NCBI RefSeq assembly: GCF_900239935.1
Contig: NZ_LT965929.1
Location: forward strand, 535,001-599,000
Source of the DNA: Pseudoalteromonas carrageenovora IAM 12662
GTDB lineage: Bacteria; Pseudomonadota; Gammaproteobacteria; Enterobacterales; Alteromonadaceae
Reading direction: 5' to 3'
Length of the DNA stretch: 64,000 nt
The position numbers were made by a program, and so were the translations under genes. This document shows, piece by piece, positions 9,301 to 17,975 of the stretch; positions within the stretch are counted from its first letter, which is position 1; each line of letters begins with the position of its first letter. The notes below the pieces were generated by a model that was not told the DNA's origin, searched no databases, and saw nothing but the letters and a program-made list of their open reading frames with translations.

Positions 9301-9538
9301 CACCAACACGAAGGCCTTTAGCTGTGAAGTAACCAGCGTCATTTACTTCAGTTGTTTTTACTGAGCCAGAAGGTACGTGTAAAATTGTTACCTTAGTACC
9401 TGCAGCAGGGTTGCCGTTAGGACCAGTAACTTGACCTTTAATTGCAGAGGTCGTTTCGTTAGCCATTGCTGCGCCACTTACACCAACACATGCTGCAATA
9501 GCAAGTGAAAGAGCTGTTTTGCGTAATTGAGTTTTCAT
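6395..9538 (-). CDS. Oar-like TonB-dependent outer-membrane receptor
   Basis: A 1047-residue outer-membrane protein. A Sec signal peptide ends at AAMANE. A carboxypeptidase-regulatory-like beta-sandwich follows (about 28-112: SAIKGQVTGPNGNPAAGTKV), then a plug domain with IEQVSAELAPFDVQYGGFTSCNINAVTKSGG. A long beta-barrel closes with VWQMRVGVRYTF and its terminal Phe. The layout matches Oar-type receptors, which are often linked to import of peptides or other polymers. It is paralogous to the next receptor, and both leaders carry an ACACGGGAAA-like ribosome region. The substrate cannot be read from the sequence. Confidence 0.9.
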   Translation of the reverse strand: MKTQLRKTALSLAIAACVGVSGAAMANETTSAIKGQVTGPNGNPAAGTKVTILHVPSGSVKTTEVNDAGYFTAKGLRVGGPYKVVVDSDVYADQEFNNIILNIGNDYPVNVSLEPQSSMEQIVVTGAPISSMSGGTGPASTFTLTDLENTPAINRDLKDIIRIDPRITIDDSRGTINCGGGNPRYNSLTLDGVRMNDNFGLSSNGYPTINAPFSFDSIEQVSAELAPFDVQYGGFTSCNINAVTKSGGNEVHGGVFFDYTNDSMQGDSIEGEDYDAGNYTEKRYGFNVGLPLIEDKLFLFTSYEKLEGVQQFNYGGLTSGSVTADDLSRVQAASQSLYNYDAGGMPSSSPIEDEKILVKLDWNINENHRANIIYNYNDAFTISQSDADNDELSLSNHFYEQGAEFTSIIASVYSDWSDDFSTEVRIGKSELDARVESLDAASSFGEMQISTENGGTIYIGPDDSRQSNDLNYDTTTAKFAATYYLDQHTITAGYEYENLEVFNLFVQHTEGEWRFDSVEDFENGQAARIYYNNAATTNDPNDVAASFEYAQHTMYVQDEYSFTDIDASITFGLRYDKYTSDDKPNLNKNYTSRYGFSNQSTFDGIDLIQPRVGFQWYATDALEVRAGVGLFSGGNPNVWLSNSYSNDGITQIASQIRGVDLFNTPNVNGGTPGYEVPQSQFDTIAGTEIGSGDSNVNAVDPDFELPSEWKYSLGATYTTENDYVISLDYLFSKKKDAATLIDLGLVNSGQTTFDGRPLYTGKEDTLNPGETRSRDYLLTNVSGNSGDSSVISLGISKQYDNGINASFGYAYTDSNDVNPMTSSVADSNYSNLALTDPSNPGVATSDYEIPHRFTLTLGYSHEFVDGFATRFNLFGEAYKGLPYSYVFNNSDNTFGDTNNYGFGSRQLLYVPLENDPNVVYDMTADEINEFNEFISSEGLERGKITGRNSQNSDWFVKFNFKLTQELPGFMEGHKGEAFFVIDNLTNLLNDDWGVLKKGTFVGNRVVSTSIDDEGRYVYSGFNSNNVGTTTENSASVWQMRVGVRYTF

Positions 9539-9884
9539 TTAATTTTCCCGTGTAGTTATTAATTAAATTTTTATATATTTTTATTTTAAAATTTTAATCT
9601 AAATAAGTTTAAAACCTACTTAGTTCAAAATTCTTACATAGTGTACCTTATTTATTCGTTACAAATAAAATACAACTGTAATATTTTTTTAATAAATTGC
9701 TATGTTTATGACTATTTAGACTTTTTTTGAGTAATAACTCTATATCGGGAGATATATTACGGGGCTTTTATGACAAACATGTGAAATTGATGTGCCTTAT
9801 ACAAAAAAACCCACTACAAAGTTGCAATGGGTTTAATTAAGTTTATTTAGCTACGAATGCGCTTAAATTATTAGTTAACTAATA
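9539..9884. other. Intergenic region between tandem TonB receptors
   Basis: About 346 very AT-rich bases. The left part must hold the leftward promoter and leader of the 1047-residue receptor; the right part holds the terminator of the 1068-residue receptor at 9803-9834. I see no gene. Confidence 0.7.
9803..9834 (-). terminator. Intrinsic terminator of the upstream TonB receptor
   Basis: On the minus strand AAACCCATTGCAA pairs with TTGTAGTGGGTTT (13 pairs including two G-U) around a CTT loop, followed by a run of T. It ends the leftward nuclease/receptor transcript. Confidence 0.85.
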
Positions 9885-12800
9885 TTAAAACTTATAGCTA
9901 ATGCCTACTTTAGCTTGCCAAGCAGATGAACTCGTTTGATATTGGCTGTAATTACGAACATCAGCACCATTAAATTTGCCATCAATTATATAACGACCTT
10001 CGTCATCTAAACCGCCAAAGTCGTAAACAGCTTGGTCAGAAAAACCTAAGCGTTTTTCTACGCCCCAATCACTGTTTAATAAGTTTGCGAAGTTATCAAC
10101 CATGAAGTAAACCTCACCACTGTGACCTTCAGCAAAACCTGGGATTTCTTGCTTAATGCTTACATCCATAGTAGTTACCCAAGGTTGAGTTCCTGAGTTG
10201 CGACCTAAGATTTCACCACGTTCTGAGATACCAGCACGATTTAGAAGTGTTTCTAACTCATTCCAAGATAAACCAGATTCATCCCAATTCACATTTGGAT
10301 CATCAGCACCCGTTGGAATGTAAGCTAGGTAAGCTGAGCTTGAGTAAAAGTCGCGTGTGTCACCTAGGTCACTATCTTGATACATACCCATAGTGTAGCT
10401 AAATGGACGACCAGAGCGGCGCTCAAAATACACGTTAAACTTAGTTGCATAGCCACTGAAAAATTCAGTGTTATACGCTAGGTTTACTTTAAAACTGTGC
10501 TCTACTTCGTATGAACCACGATCTGCAAAGTCTTCATTACGGTTACGTGTAATATTGTATTGGTAGTTACTCTGAGCACGAGAAGATGAACCAGATGATG
10601 CCTCAGTTACGTCTTGATGTGCATAACTTGCAGAAACATACAGGCCATTTTCAAACTCTTTTGCAATGCCGGTAGAGATAATGATTGAACGTCCATCGTC
10701 AGATGAATTAGTCATTGCAATATCAAAGTTATCAGCAAGGTCGCCAGTATAAATACTTTCGTTGATTACACGCTCGCCATCAGCAGCAACACCAATTGGG
10801 TTTATAGCCGTGTTATGCCATACAGCTTCGTTTTCTTTTTTATGGTAAGCAATTTCAGCCTGCCATTTGAAGCCTTCGCCAAGTAATTCTGAGTCAAACT
10901 CGTACTCGAAACCAACTTGAGCTCGAATGCTTGATGGAAGCTCAAAATCAGGGTCTACATAGTTTGTGCTACCCGCACCTTGGACTAACGTGTTTTTAAT
11001 AGTGTCAGGTACTTGCGTAATATCGGCTTGGTTGTTGGCGTAATAATCATTAATAGCACTTTGAGGTGCTTCAACAAATGTAATACCGTCATTTTGGAAA
11101 GAGTTATTGTACCAAACGTTTGGAATACCACCTTGGAATCGACCTATACCACCATTAATGGTTAATGCTTCAGTTGCATAATATTTAAAGCCAATACGCG
11201 GTAAAACTATATCTAAGCCATCAAGATTCTCTTGATTGCTAAAGCCGTAAGTACTTAAAAAGTTTTCGTTTAAAGTTGGTTTATCGTCTGATGATAAACG
11301 CTCATAACGAACGCCCGCTGTTACTTCTAAATCATCACCAACATAAAAAGTATCTTCAATATAAAGTGCTAACTGGTTACGTGTTGCATCGTATGCAGTG
11401 TCATTTGGGTTATTTGTGTACGCATTACTGTAAGAAAAGTCGTATGTACCTCTAAAGTTACCCACTTCACGGTTTTGAAAACCTTCGAAGTCATCAAATT
11501 CCCAAGAACCCAATGAGTTAGATGCAAATAAATTATATAAATTTAGCGATTCATACTGCATACCAAAGTTAATTTCGTGCTCATCCATTAAGTAAGTAGC
11601 ATCGAAAGTAAGTGTTAAGTTTTCAGTAGAAGAGCTGTTAGCATGGCGGAATTCGTCTGTACCAAACTCATAAGCTGGGCCGCGGAAGTATTCTTCAACT
11701 TTCACAAAACCAATATCAGAGTTAGTTAAGCTTCTTGATGATACATCTTTGTAAGCAATGCCAATTTCTGTTGAGAAGTTTTCATTCCAGTCTGAATATA
11801 ATTTTGTCGCAAAATTATTGAATTTAGTAGCGTAAGTATAACGGCTTGACGCTAAGCTAACTGTACTGCCGCCAGTGCCGACATTTGTTTCGTCTTTATC
11901 GTCTTGCCATTGGTAAGTGAAATCTAAACGATGATCATCATTAATATTCCAACTTAATTTAACAAGCAATGACTCGTTTGTGTCTTCAGGGTCGCCACCT
12001 AGAGAGTCGGTTAAACCGTATTCATTATTTAAAATATTAATAAATTGGTTGTAGCTTTCTTCTGTTACATCATATTCATTCGTTGCACCAGAGCCTTCAA
12101 AACCGTAATCTAAATCAAGCTCACTTGTCCACTTGTTGTAGTTTACAAAGTAAAACAAAGTATCATCAATTAATGGTCCACCAACATTAAAACCATAACG
12201 CTTTTCAGTTTGAATAGGCTCAACTTGTTCAACAACGTAAGTACGGTGTCCATCTTCATCTAAAACAGGGCTACCATCAGCATATACTTGAGAAATGCTA
12301 TCTACATCACCAGCTATATCTGGTGTAGAGATTTCATAAAAGCCTGAAAATTTAAACTCATTTGTACCAGACTTTGTTACCGCATTAATAGTACCGCCAC
12401 CAAAGTTACCCTTAGAAGCAGAAAACGGAGACACATCAACAGAAATTTGCTCAATTGCATCAAGTGCTACTGGTGGTTGAGAAGTTGGGTAGCCGCCATA
12501 ACTTAAACCAAAGTCATCATTTTGGCCAATGCCATCAACAGTTAAACCGTTTGAACGAGGGTTACTTCCTGCAAACGTTAGCTCGCCATTACCATTAATA
12601 CTTGCAAGTGGGTTTAAACGTGCAATATCTTTAATATCACGATTAAAGCTTGGCATGTTTTCTATAGTATCAGAACCAAAAGTGCTGCTTGAGCCACCAG
12701 ATTGCTGAACAATTTTATAACCAGAAACTTCAATTTTTTCGATATTTAGTGGCGATAGCTGTGAGCTTAAACGATATGTTTCACCAAGGTTTAGAAAAAT

Positions 12801-13091
12801 ATTTTCAACAGTTGTGTCGTTAAACGTATCTGAGTCGATGATCACCATGTATGGACCACCTACACGCAAACCGTTAGCGATAAAAGTACCGCTTTCGTTT
12901 GTAGTTAACTCACTAATAGTGCCCGTTGGTTGGTGAACAACCTTTATTTTAACGTTTGCAGCATTGCCACCTGAAGGCGTTGTAATTTTACCTCGCATTG
13001 CAGATGAGGTATCAGCAGCCATTGCACTTGTAGAAACACCTAGCGCTAAAATTACAGCACCAGTTAATTTCGAAAGTCGAAGCTTAGTCAT
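9885..13091 (-). CDS. Oar-like TonB-dependent outer-membrane receptor (second paralogue)
   Basis: A 1068-residue paralogue of the 6395-9538 receptor. It has a signal peptide ending AMAAD, a carboxypeptidase-regulatory-like domain (SSAMRGKITTPSGGNAANVK), a plug with IEQISVDVSPFSASKGNFGG and GTINAVTKSGTNEF, and a barrel ending AWQAKVGISYKF. Only 47 bases, with no terminator, separate it from the S1/P1 nuclease gene upstream, so the two are probably co-transcribed. That linkage hints at import of nuclease products, but receptors of this type are better known for peptides and the substrate is unproven. Confidence 0.9.
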   Translation of the reverse strand: MTKLRLSKLTGAVILALGVSTSAMAADTSSAMRGKITTPSGGNAANVKIKVVHQPTGTISELTTNESGTFIANGLRVGGPYMVIIDSDTFNDTTVENIFLNLGETYRLSSQLSPLNIEKIEVSGYKIVQQSGGSSSTFGSDTIENMPSFNRDIKDIARLNPLASINGNGELTFAGSNPRSNGLTVDGIGQNDDFGLSYGGYPTSQPPVALDAIEQISVDVSPFSASKGNFGGGTINAVTKSGTNEFKFSGFYEISTPDIAGDVDSISQVYADGSPVLDEDGHRTYVVEQVEPIQTEKRYGFNVGGPLIDDTLFYFVNYNKWTSELDLDYGFEGSGATNEYDVTEESYNQFINILNNEYGLTDSLGGDPEDTNESLLVKLSWNINDDHRLDFTYQWQDDKDETNVGTGGSTVSLASSRYTYATKFNNFATKLYSDWNENFSTEIGIAYKDVSSRSLTNSDIGFVKVEEYFRGPAYEFGTDEFRHANSSSTENLTLTFDATYLMDEHEINFGMQYESLNLYNLFASNSLGSWEFDDFEGFQNREVGNFRGTYDFSYSNAYTNNPNDTAYDATRNQLALYIEDTFYVGDDLEVTAGVRYERLSSDDKPTLNENFLSTYGFSNQENLDGLDIVLPRIGFKYYATEALTINGGIGRFQGGIPNVWYNNSFQNDGITFVEAPQSAINDYYANNQADITQVPDTIKNTLVQGAGSTNYVDPDFELPSSIRAQVGFEYEFDSELLGEGFKWQAEIAYHKKENEAVWHNTAINPIGVAADGERVINESIYTGDLADNFDIAMTNSSDDGRSIIISTGIAKEFENGLYVSASYAHQDVTEASSGSSSRAQSNYQYNITRNRNEDFADRGSYEVEHSFKVNLAYNTEFFSGYATKFNVYFERRSGRPFSYTMGMYQDSDLGDTRDFYSSSAYLAYIPTGADDPNVNWDESGLSWNELETLLNRAGISERGEILGRNSGTQPWVTTMDVSIKQEIPGFAEGHSGEVYFMVDNFANLLNSDWGVEKRLGFSDQAVYDFGGLDDEGRYIIDGKFNGADVRNYSQYQTSSSAWQAKVGISYKF

Positions 13092-13138
13092 ATTGTTGAT
13101 TTCCCGTGTGTAGTGTTTAAGTTAAATTTGCAGTTTAC

Positions 13139-13990
13139 TTATTTGATAGGCATCTTAAGTGCCGTTTCTAGTTCTTTAGCTGAGGGATCAAACAGGGCGT
13201 TTAATACACCAGCTAAGCGAATACCCGCTTGTTGGAGGCGTGTTTTCACAATCGGTGTGTTGTTGTATATGTAGCTATAGCCAACTTCGTCATTAGTATA
13301 TTTATAAATTTTCATTGCTAGGTTATGAGATTCTTCAACCCATGTTTTAGGTGAGCTTTGTAAGTACTGTGCAATGAGTTCACTATTATTTGTATCAATA
13401 AATTGTGCGTATTCAGTAAACGATAAGTTCTCGTTTTCAACTAATTTTGTATCCCAAAGGCTGTGAAGATTTGTTTCTTCATTAAAAAACGAAACTTTAA
13501 TTCGGTTTCCGCCTCTGTCTTCACCTCTGCCAGCATGAAATGGTTGATGGCTATCGCCTACTAAATGCACTAAAAAACGCAAACTAAACTGCTTAGCGTC
13601 TAATGTGCTGTTTGCATCAGTGAGGGTTTGCATTGAGTAATGAATACCTTCGAGAATATTGCTCACAGATTCTTTGTTTTTTGTGTGCTCATGCTTAAAA
13701 CTAAATGATTTTCCAGGAGCTGCATTTATGTAATGCCAGCGAGAAGATTTTTTTTGCCAAAAATCGCCCGGTGCTGAGCGCATTTCGTCAGGCCATGTTG
13801 ATATTTGTGCTAGTGATTCGCCATCTAAAAAAGGTGTGATAGCTCTTTTAGTTACTTGTGTTAAGTGCGACTCGGCAATTTTACCTACCACACGGTGACC
13901 ATTTTGCCCCCATGCATACGAATCACTGCTTGTGAAAATTGCACTAATCAAAAGCGCAGAAGAAATTGAATATTTTATTTTGCTGTGCAT
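13139..13990 (-). CDS. S1/P1-type zinc nuclease, secreted
   Basis: A 283-residue phospholipase C/P1-nuclease-fold enzyme. After a signal peptide the mature protein starts at WGQNGHRVVGKIAESHL, with the family's N-terminal Trp and first His zinc ligands. Further ligand motifs are RWHYINA, FLVHLVGDSHQPFHAG, RGEDRGGN and NLHSLWDTKLVE. The family cleaves single-stranded DNA and RNA and removes 3'-phosphates. Secretion to the periplasm or medium is expected. It sits 47 bases before a TonB receptor gene and near a 5'-nucleotidase, which suggests nucleic-acid scavenging. Confidence 0.93.
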   Translation of the reverse strand: MHSKIKYSISSALLISAIFTSSDSYAWGQNGHRVVGKIAESHLTQVTKRAITPFLDGESLAQISTWPDEMRSAPGDFWQKKSSRWHYINAAPGKSFSFKHEHTKNKESVSNILEGIHYSMQTLTDANSTLDAKQFSLRFLVHLVGDSHQPFHAGRGEDRGGNRIKVSFFNEETNLHSLWDTKLVENENLSFTEYAQFIDTNNSELIAQYLQSSPKTWVEESHNLAMKIYKYTNDEVGYSYIYNNTPIVKTRLQQAGIRLAGVLNALFDPSAKELETALKMPIK

Positions 13991-14228
13991 TAGAGCTTCC
14001 TAAATGTATTTTTCGTATTGTTACAATAAGGTAATGCGGTCAATTGTCCTTATTTATTATGCTAATAGGAAGGACTCAATAACATTCATAATTTCTTATC
14101 TAATACTGTTTAAAATCAAAGGTTTATTTTTAATGGGTAAAATTACTTGTTGTAATAAGTAAATATAATTGTTCAAATACATCAATGGTATATTTTTGAG
14201 TGGATTTACTTTGAATTTTAAAAACATC

Positions 14229-15107
14229 ATGTTGCATAAAACTACAGTTGTTGCATTTTTGTTTCTGCTATTGCTTGTTACATGGATTTGCGGTCAATTA
14301 ACGGTAAATAACGATGATTTACAGTTTCCTGTCATGATAAAAACTTCAACTACATGTCAAACAACGGCAACAAGTAATACAAGTGAACTCATTGTTTTTA
14401 CACCATCAAAAAAAATAGCCAAGTTATTAACAGAAAGTTTGTGTGGCGATAACGTTGTCGCTAAGCAATATGGCTCTGTAATAGGGTATTGGGGATATAG
14501 AACAGCTGACAGTTTAGAGTTTGTGGGCAAAGGTATTGCAGATTTAATATTGGCTAAGAATAATATAATGGCTGCATTTAGAGCAGAATCAACTTACAAC
14601 TATCAACCGGTAGTGGGGTTTTCTAACTACACTGCTTTTTTTATATCTTCTAAAGAAAAACCTCGGCTTACAAAACAGTACTTTTTAGATAAACGCATAG
14701 GTTTGCTTGATTACCCAACCAGTCGTTCTGGACATATTTTACCTAAGCAAACGTTTAAAGAGCTTGATATTAACTTGGCTAATTTAAAAATTACTTATGC
14801 AAGCTCACATAACGAACTACGGGACTTATTGGCCGATGGTAAAGTAGATATTATTGCGTCATTTTGGAAAGAAAGTGATGCAACACGTTTTTCAAAAAAT
14901 TACATCACACCTTTAAGCAATAATATTGCAGGAACGCGCTGGTACTTTAAAATGCAACAAAATAATACTGATTTACTGTGTGCAATACAGTCTCATTTAC
15001 TTAACATGTCAAAAGATCAAACTCTGCATTACTACCAAAACGTTAAACCTTACTGGAGTTGTAACACAAAATCAGTGAGTTTTATTAAAGGTCTAGGCGA
15101 TGAATAA
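14229..15107 (+). CDS. PhnD-like substrate-binding protein with N-terminal membrane anchor
   Basis: About 292 residues. One hydrophobic helix (TTVVAFLFLLLLVTWICG) is followed by a type-2 periplasmic binding fold of the PhnD/SsuA class: SELIVFTPSKKIAKLLTESL, FVGKGIADLILAKNN, IGLLDYPTSRSGHILPKQTF, LLADGKVDIIASFW. No ABC permease or ATPase is nearby. The gene instead overlaps by 8 bases a second gene for a two-helix membrane protein, which suggests a sensor, not a transporter. The start is uncertain: ATG 14229 has no clear ribosome site, and TTG 14211 with GTGGA upstream is an alternative. Confidence 0.7.
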   Translation: MLHKTTVVAFLFLLLLVTWICGQLTVNNDDLQFPVMIKTSTTCQTTATSNTSELIVFTPSKKIAKLLTESLCGDNVVAKQYGSVIGYWGYRTADSLEFVGKGIADLILAKNNIMAAFRAESTYNYQPVVGFSNYTAFFISSKEKPRLTKQYFLDKRIGLLDYPTSRSGHILPKQTFKELDINLANLKITYASSHNELRDLLADGKVDIIASFWKESDATRFSKNYITPLSNNIAGTRWYFKMQQNNTDLLCAIQSHLLNMSKDQTLHYYQNVKPYWSCNTKSVSFIKGLGDE

Positions 15108-16044
15108 ATTTGTGTTTTCAGGCTTAGTAGCTGGCTTATGTTTGGCTTTATCATTGGTGTTTTACGTATCAGTTAGCCAAAAAACGCAGCAAGTAAATAC
15201 ACACAAAATTACGCAGATTGAAAAGCAAATAGCGTTGGATCTGCCATTGCTAGACTTATCTAATGAGTTACTAAAGCACTCAGGAAATAAAGATGCAGTT
15301 TTAACTTACATAAAAACATTAAATACATATATTAATAGTAACGCCTTAAGGGTCGTAGCAATTGAGCCTAAAGGTGAGCTTGAGTTGCCTTTAAAATCAA
15401 GGCAGTTTAGCCGTACTTTAAATAGTAGCAACGGCGCTGTATCAATTGTTTTTAAAATAAACAATACATACTTAACAGCAACAAACGCTTCGTTTCATCT
15501 TGTATTTATAATTATAAGTGTACTTGTAAGCTTTTGGTTAAAGCATATTTTTACACAACAGCTTAGGACTAATTTACTTGAGAGTAACGACGATACTACT
15601 ACAGTGCCATTACCTCTTGTCCTTATAATTGATTTAAACAATAAAACAGTTTCAAATAGTTATAGAGCAGAGCTGAAAGTGTGTTTGGCAAATAAACCAC
15701 TGTGTTTTTATTTAGCGCTAGTTGATTACTGTCGTAATAACTCAGATGTTTCGCTCAATCATAGTAAAAATGTACCTGATGAGCTGATAGAGCTAGCAAA
15801 TAAATATTTTTATAGGTTAGTTGAGCTTGGCCATACAGTAAGAAAAAGACCTAACTTCAACAATAGTCTTGAAAAAACACTGAGCGAAGTTCGTGCAGCC
15901 CTGGATGAAGTACTCATTGAGTACCCTGATCAAAAAGAGCTTTATTATCCGCCTAAGGCATATGGGGAAGGGTCGCGTTCACGATTACATAGTTATGCAC
16001 TAACACATATCGCAAACGGAAATATTGAAGTAATAGGAAAGTGA
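15100..16044 (+). CDS. Two-helix membrane protein, putative signalling partner of the PhnD-like protein
   Basis: 314 residues that I do not recognise as a named family. Helix 1 is at about residues 5-25 and helix 2 at about 128-148 (FHLVFIIISVLVSFWL). They enclose a periplasmic segment of about 100 residues. The cytoplasmic part of about 165 residues includes IIDLNNKTVSNSYRAEL, vaguely like the start of an OmpR-type winged helix, and a basic, conserved-looking VRKRPNFNNSLEKTLSEV. No kinase, GGDEF or EAL motif is present. Its start overlaps the end of the binding-protein gene, so the two are coupled. It may relay ligand binding to gene control. Confidence 0.6.
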   Translation: MNKFVFSGLVAGLCLALSLVFYVSVSQKTQQVNTHKITQIEKQIALDLPLLDLSNELLKHSGNKDAVLTYIKTLNTYINSNALRVVAIEPKGELELPLKSRQFSRTLNSSNGAVSIVFKINNTYLTATNASFHLVFIIISVLVSFWLKHIFTQQLRTNLLESNDDTTTVPLPLVLIIDLNNKTVSNSYRAELKVCLANKPLCFYLALVDYCRNNSDVSLNHSKNVPDELIELANKYFYRLVELGHTVRKRPNFNNSLEKTLSEVRAALDEVLIEYPDQKELYYPPKAYGEGSRSRLHSYALTHIANGNIEVIGK

Positions 16045-16062
16045 TTTTACTTTCCTATTACT
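16029..16062. terminator. Perfect hairpin overlapping the stop codon, shared by convergent genes
   Basis: A 14-bp perfect stem, AGTAATAGGAAAGT / ACTTTCCTATTACT, with loop GATTTT. Its left arm covers the last codons and part of the stop of the 15100-16044 gene. It lies before the convergent nucleotidase end. There is no long T-tract, so efficiency is uncertain. Confidence 0.65.
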
Positions 16063-16071
16063 GTAACTTAT

Positions 16072-17700
16072 TTATTTAGGCGCAAATTCAGACGCTTTAA
16101 TCGGGCTATTTTCAGATATAAAAGTTTTAAGTGCTTGAGCATCGGTAACATCAGTGCTTACAAAACCTTTTAACTTATTAATAGCTGGGTAACCGTCTCC
16201 GCCTGATGCGTTGTAGCTATTTAAGCTCATACGGTATGTTTTATTTTTATCCAGAGCTTTACCATTAATATATACATTCATTAACTCACCATTTTTGCGA
16301 TCGAATGATATTTTATGATATTGCAAATAAGCGCCTGCATCTGCAGGAAAGCTTGTGACAGTCGATAGGTAACTGAATAAATCGCTGCCTTGCCAATCTA
16401 TGTAAGTAATGCGGTTTTTAAAAGGATGTACTTTTAAAACATCTTTATAACTGATTTCCCCAGCTTCAATGCCGCTTCTTATCCCGCCACCACTAATTAA
16501 CCCAAAATCAGCGCCTACTGCGTTCATTTGTGCTTGAATAATTACTCTCGCAAGGTTTGTTTGTTGGTAACGTACTTTGCTTCTATCGCCTTCTAAACGA
16601 GCATCAACACTGCCAATTTTACCTGCTATTTGCTTTGCGCCTTTAGCTTGATAAGTCGCTAAAAAAGCTTCAAGTGTTGGGTCTGGCTTAATATATTCGT
16701 TTGCAAGTACTTCTTGAGTAGAGCCATCAGCTTGTATTTTATCTACATATAAGTTTACTGGCATTAATGTGTAGTCAATAAGTGTTAATTTTTCGCCTTC
16801 AAGTTTAAATTCAGCCTTACCCACATACTTACCCCATTCATGGGCTTGCATAATCCAAGTACCATTTTGCTGATCTGGTTTGCACGCAAGGCCTGGCTTA
16901 AAGTTATCATCGTTAACGTTTGTATCGCTCATACACACAGGCTCTTGAGAGTGCCCGCCTATGATCATATCAAGAGTATTGGCAGGCAGTGAGCGGGCAA
17001 GTGTTACATCACCAGGGGCATTAATACCAAAGTGTGCATCTACATAATGGCCCATGTGTGTAAGTGCAATAGTAACGTCAGGGTTATATTTAGCTTTTAT
17101 TTCTTTTGCTAGTTTGGCTGTAACCTCTATAGGTTCTTTAAATTCTAAATGACCAATATATTGAGGATTACCTATTTTAGCTGTATCAGTCGTAGTTAAA
17201 CCAATGACCGCAATTTTTAAACCATTTTTTTCAAACACTTTATAGCTTTCAAATGCGTGTTCACCCGTGGCTTTTTCAAATATATTAGCAGATAAAAGTG
17301 GGAAAGTAGCCCATTGCTGTTGTTTGTTTAACACCTTAATTGGGTTATCAAATTCGTGGTTACCAAGCGCCATAGCGTCATAACCTAATAAAGACATACC
17401 TTTAAAGTCGGGCTCTGCTTGTTGTAAATCAGACTCAGGAATACCTGTATTTATATCACCACCAGAGAGCAATATTACCGCATGGCCTTGCTTTTTTGCT
17501 TCATTACGTAAAGAGTCAATCAACGTTTTGCGAGCGGCCATGCCATATTCGCCTTTTTCGTTTTGCCAAAAACGACCATGGTTATCATTTGTATGAAGAA
17601 CAGTTAAATATTGTGTAGAAGGACTACTGCTAGATTCTGGGGTAGAAGAGGTACACCCAAGGAGGCTAAAAAAAACCGAAAATAAAATAATTATGCGCAT
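16072..17700 (-). CDS. ushA: Bifunctional UDP-sugar hydrolase / 5'-nucleotidase lipoprotein
   Basis: A 542-residue UshA/NutA-type enzyme that dephosphorylates extracellular nucleotides to nucleosides. The lipobox LLGC near residue 16 makes it a lipoprotein. The metallophosphatase domain has TNDNHGRF, GGDINTG, GNHEFDN, THMGHY and GGHSQ. The C-terminal nucleotide-binding domain has GGGIRSGIEAGEISYKDV and ASGGDGYPA. All expected metal ligands appear present. It is a single gene convergent with the binding-protein pair, and it completes the local set of nucleic-acid degrading enzymes. Confidence 0.93.
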   Translation of the reverse strand: MRIIILFSVFFSLLGCTSSTPESSSSPSTQYLTVLHTNDNHGRFWQNEKGEYGMAARKTLIDSLRNEAKKQGHAVILLSGGDINTGIPESDLQQAEPDFKGMSLLGYDAMALGNHEFDNPIKVLNKQQQWATFPLLSANIFEKATGEHAFESYKVFEKNGLKIAVIGLTTTDTAKIGNPQYIGHLEFKEPIEVTAKLAKEIKAKYNPDVTIALTHMGHYVDAHFGINAPGDVTLARSLPANTLDMIIGGHSQEPVCMSDTNVNDDNFKPGLACKPDQQNGTWIMQAHEWGKYVGKAEFKLEGEKLTLIDYTLMPVNLYVDKIQADGSTQEVLANEYIKPDPTLEAFLATYQAKGAKQIAGKIGSVDARLEGDRSKVRYQQTNLARVIIQAQMNAVGADFGLISGGGIRSGIEAGEISYKDVLKVHPFKNRITYIDWQGSDLFSYLSTVTSFPADAGAYLQYHKISFDRKNGELMNVYINGKALDKNKTYRMSLNSYNASGGDGYPAINKLKGFVSTDVTDAQALKTFISENSPIKASEFAPK

Positions 17701-17789
17701 AAAATACCTGTTGATTAAGCTCTACTTAATTTATCAAGCCGGTAGTTTAAACTAGTTTTGTGCTAAAAAAACGTACTTATTTTACATTT

Positions 17790-17975
17790 CTACTTAGTCT
17801 TTAATGCCAAATTGTTTATAACTGCACGCTCACGTCTTTTTAATTCGGCGTGTGCATATTCAGATTGACGGTGTTTTGTGCTTATCATCCAAGTTAAAAA
17901 GCTTGCAGGTAGCTTTGTGTAAGCCTCGCCTTTGTGTAAACCAAAATCGCAAATTGTGTGTGTGTTATTAAGCAT
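17790..17975 (-). CDS. Small DUF3820-like protein
   Basis: A 61-residue protein, FGLHKGEAYTKLPASFLTWM followed by AHAELKRRER. The FG.hKG..y..lP.sfL.W pattern resembles DUF3820, a short domain seen near exonuclease and phage-related proteins. A perfect AAGGAG with 6-7 bases spacing precedes the ATG, so I believe the gene is real despite its size. The function is unknown. Confidence 0.65.
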   Translation of the reverse strand: MLNNTHTICDFGLHKGEAYTKLPASFLTWMISTKHRQSEYAHAELKRRERAVINNLALKTK

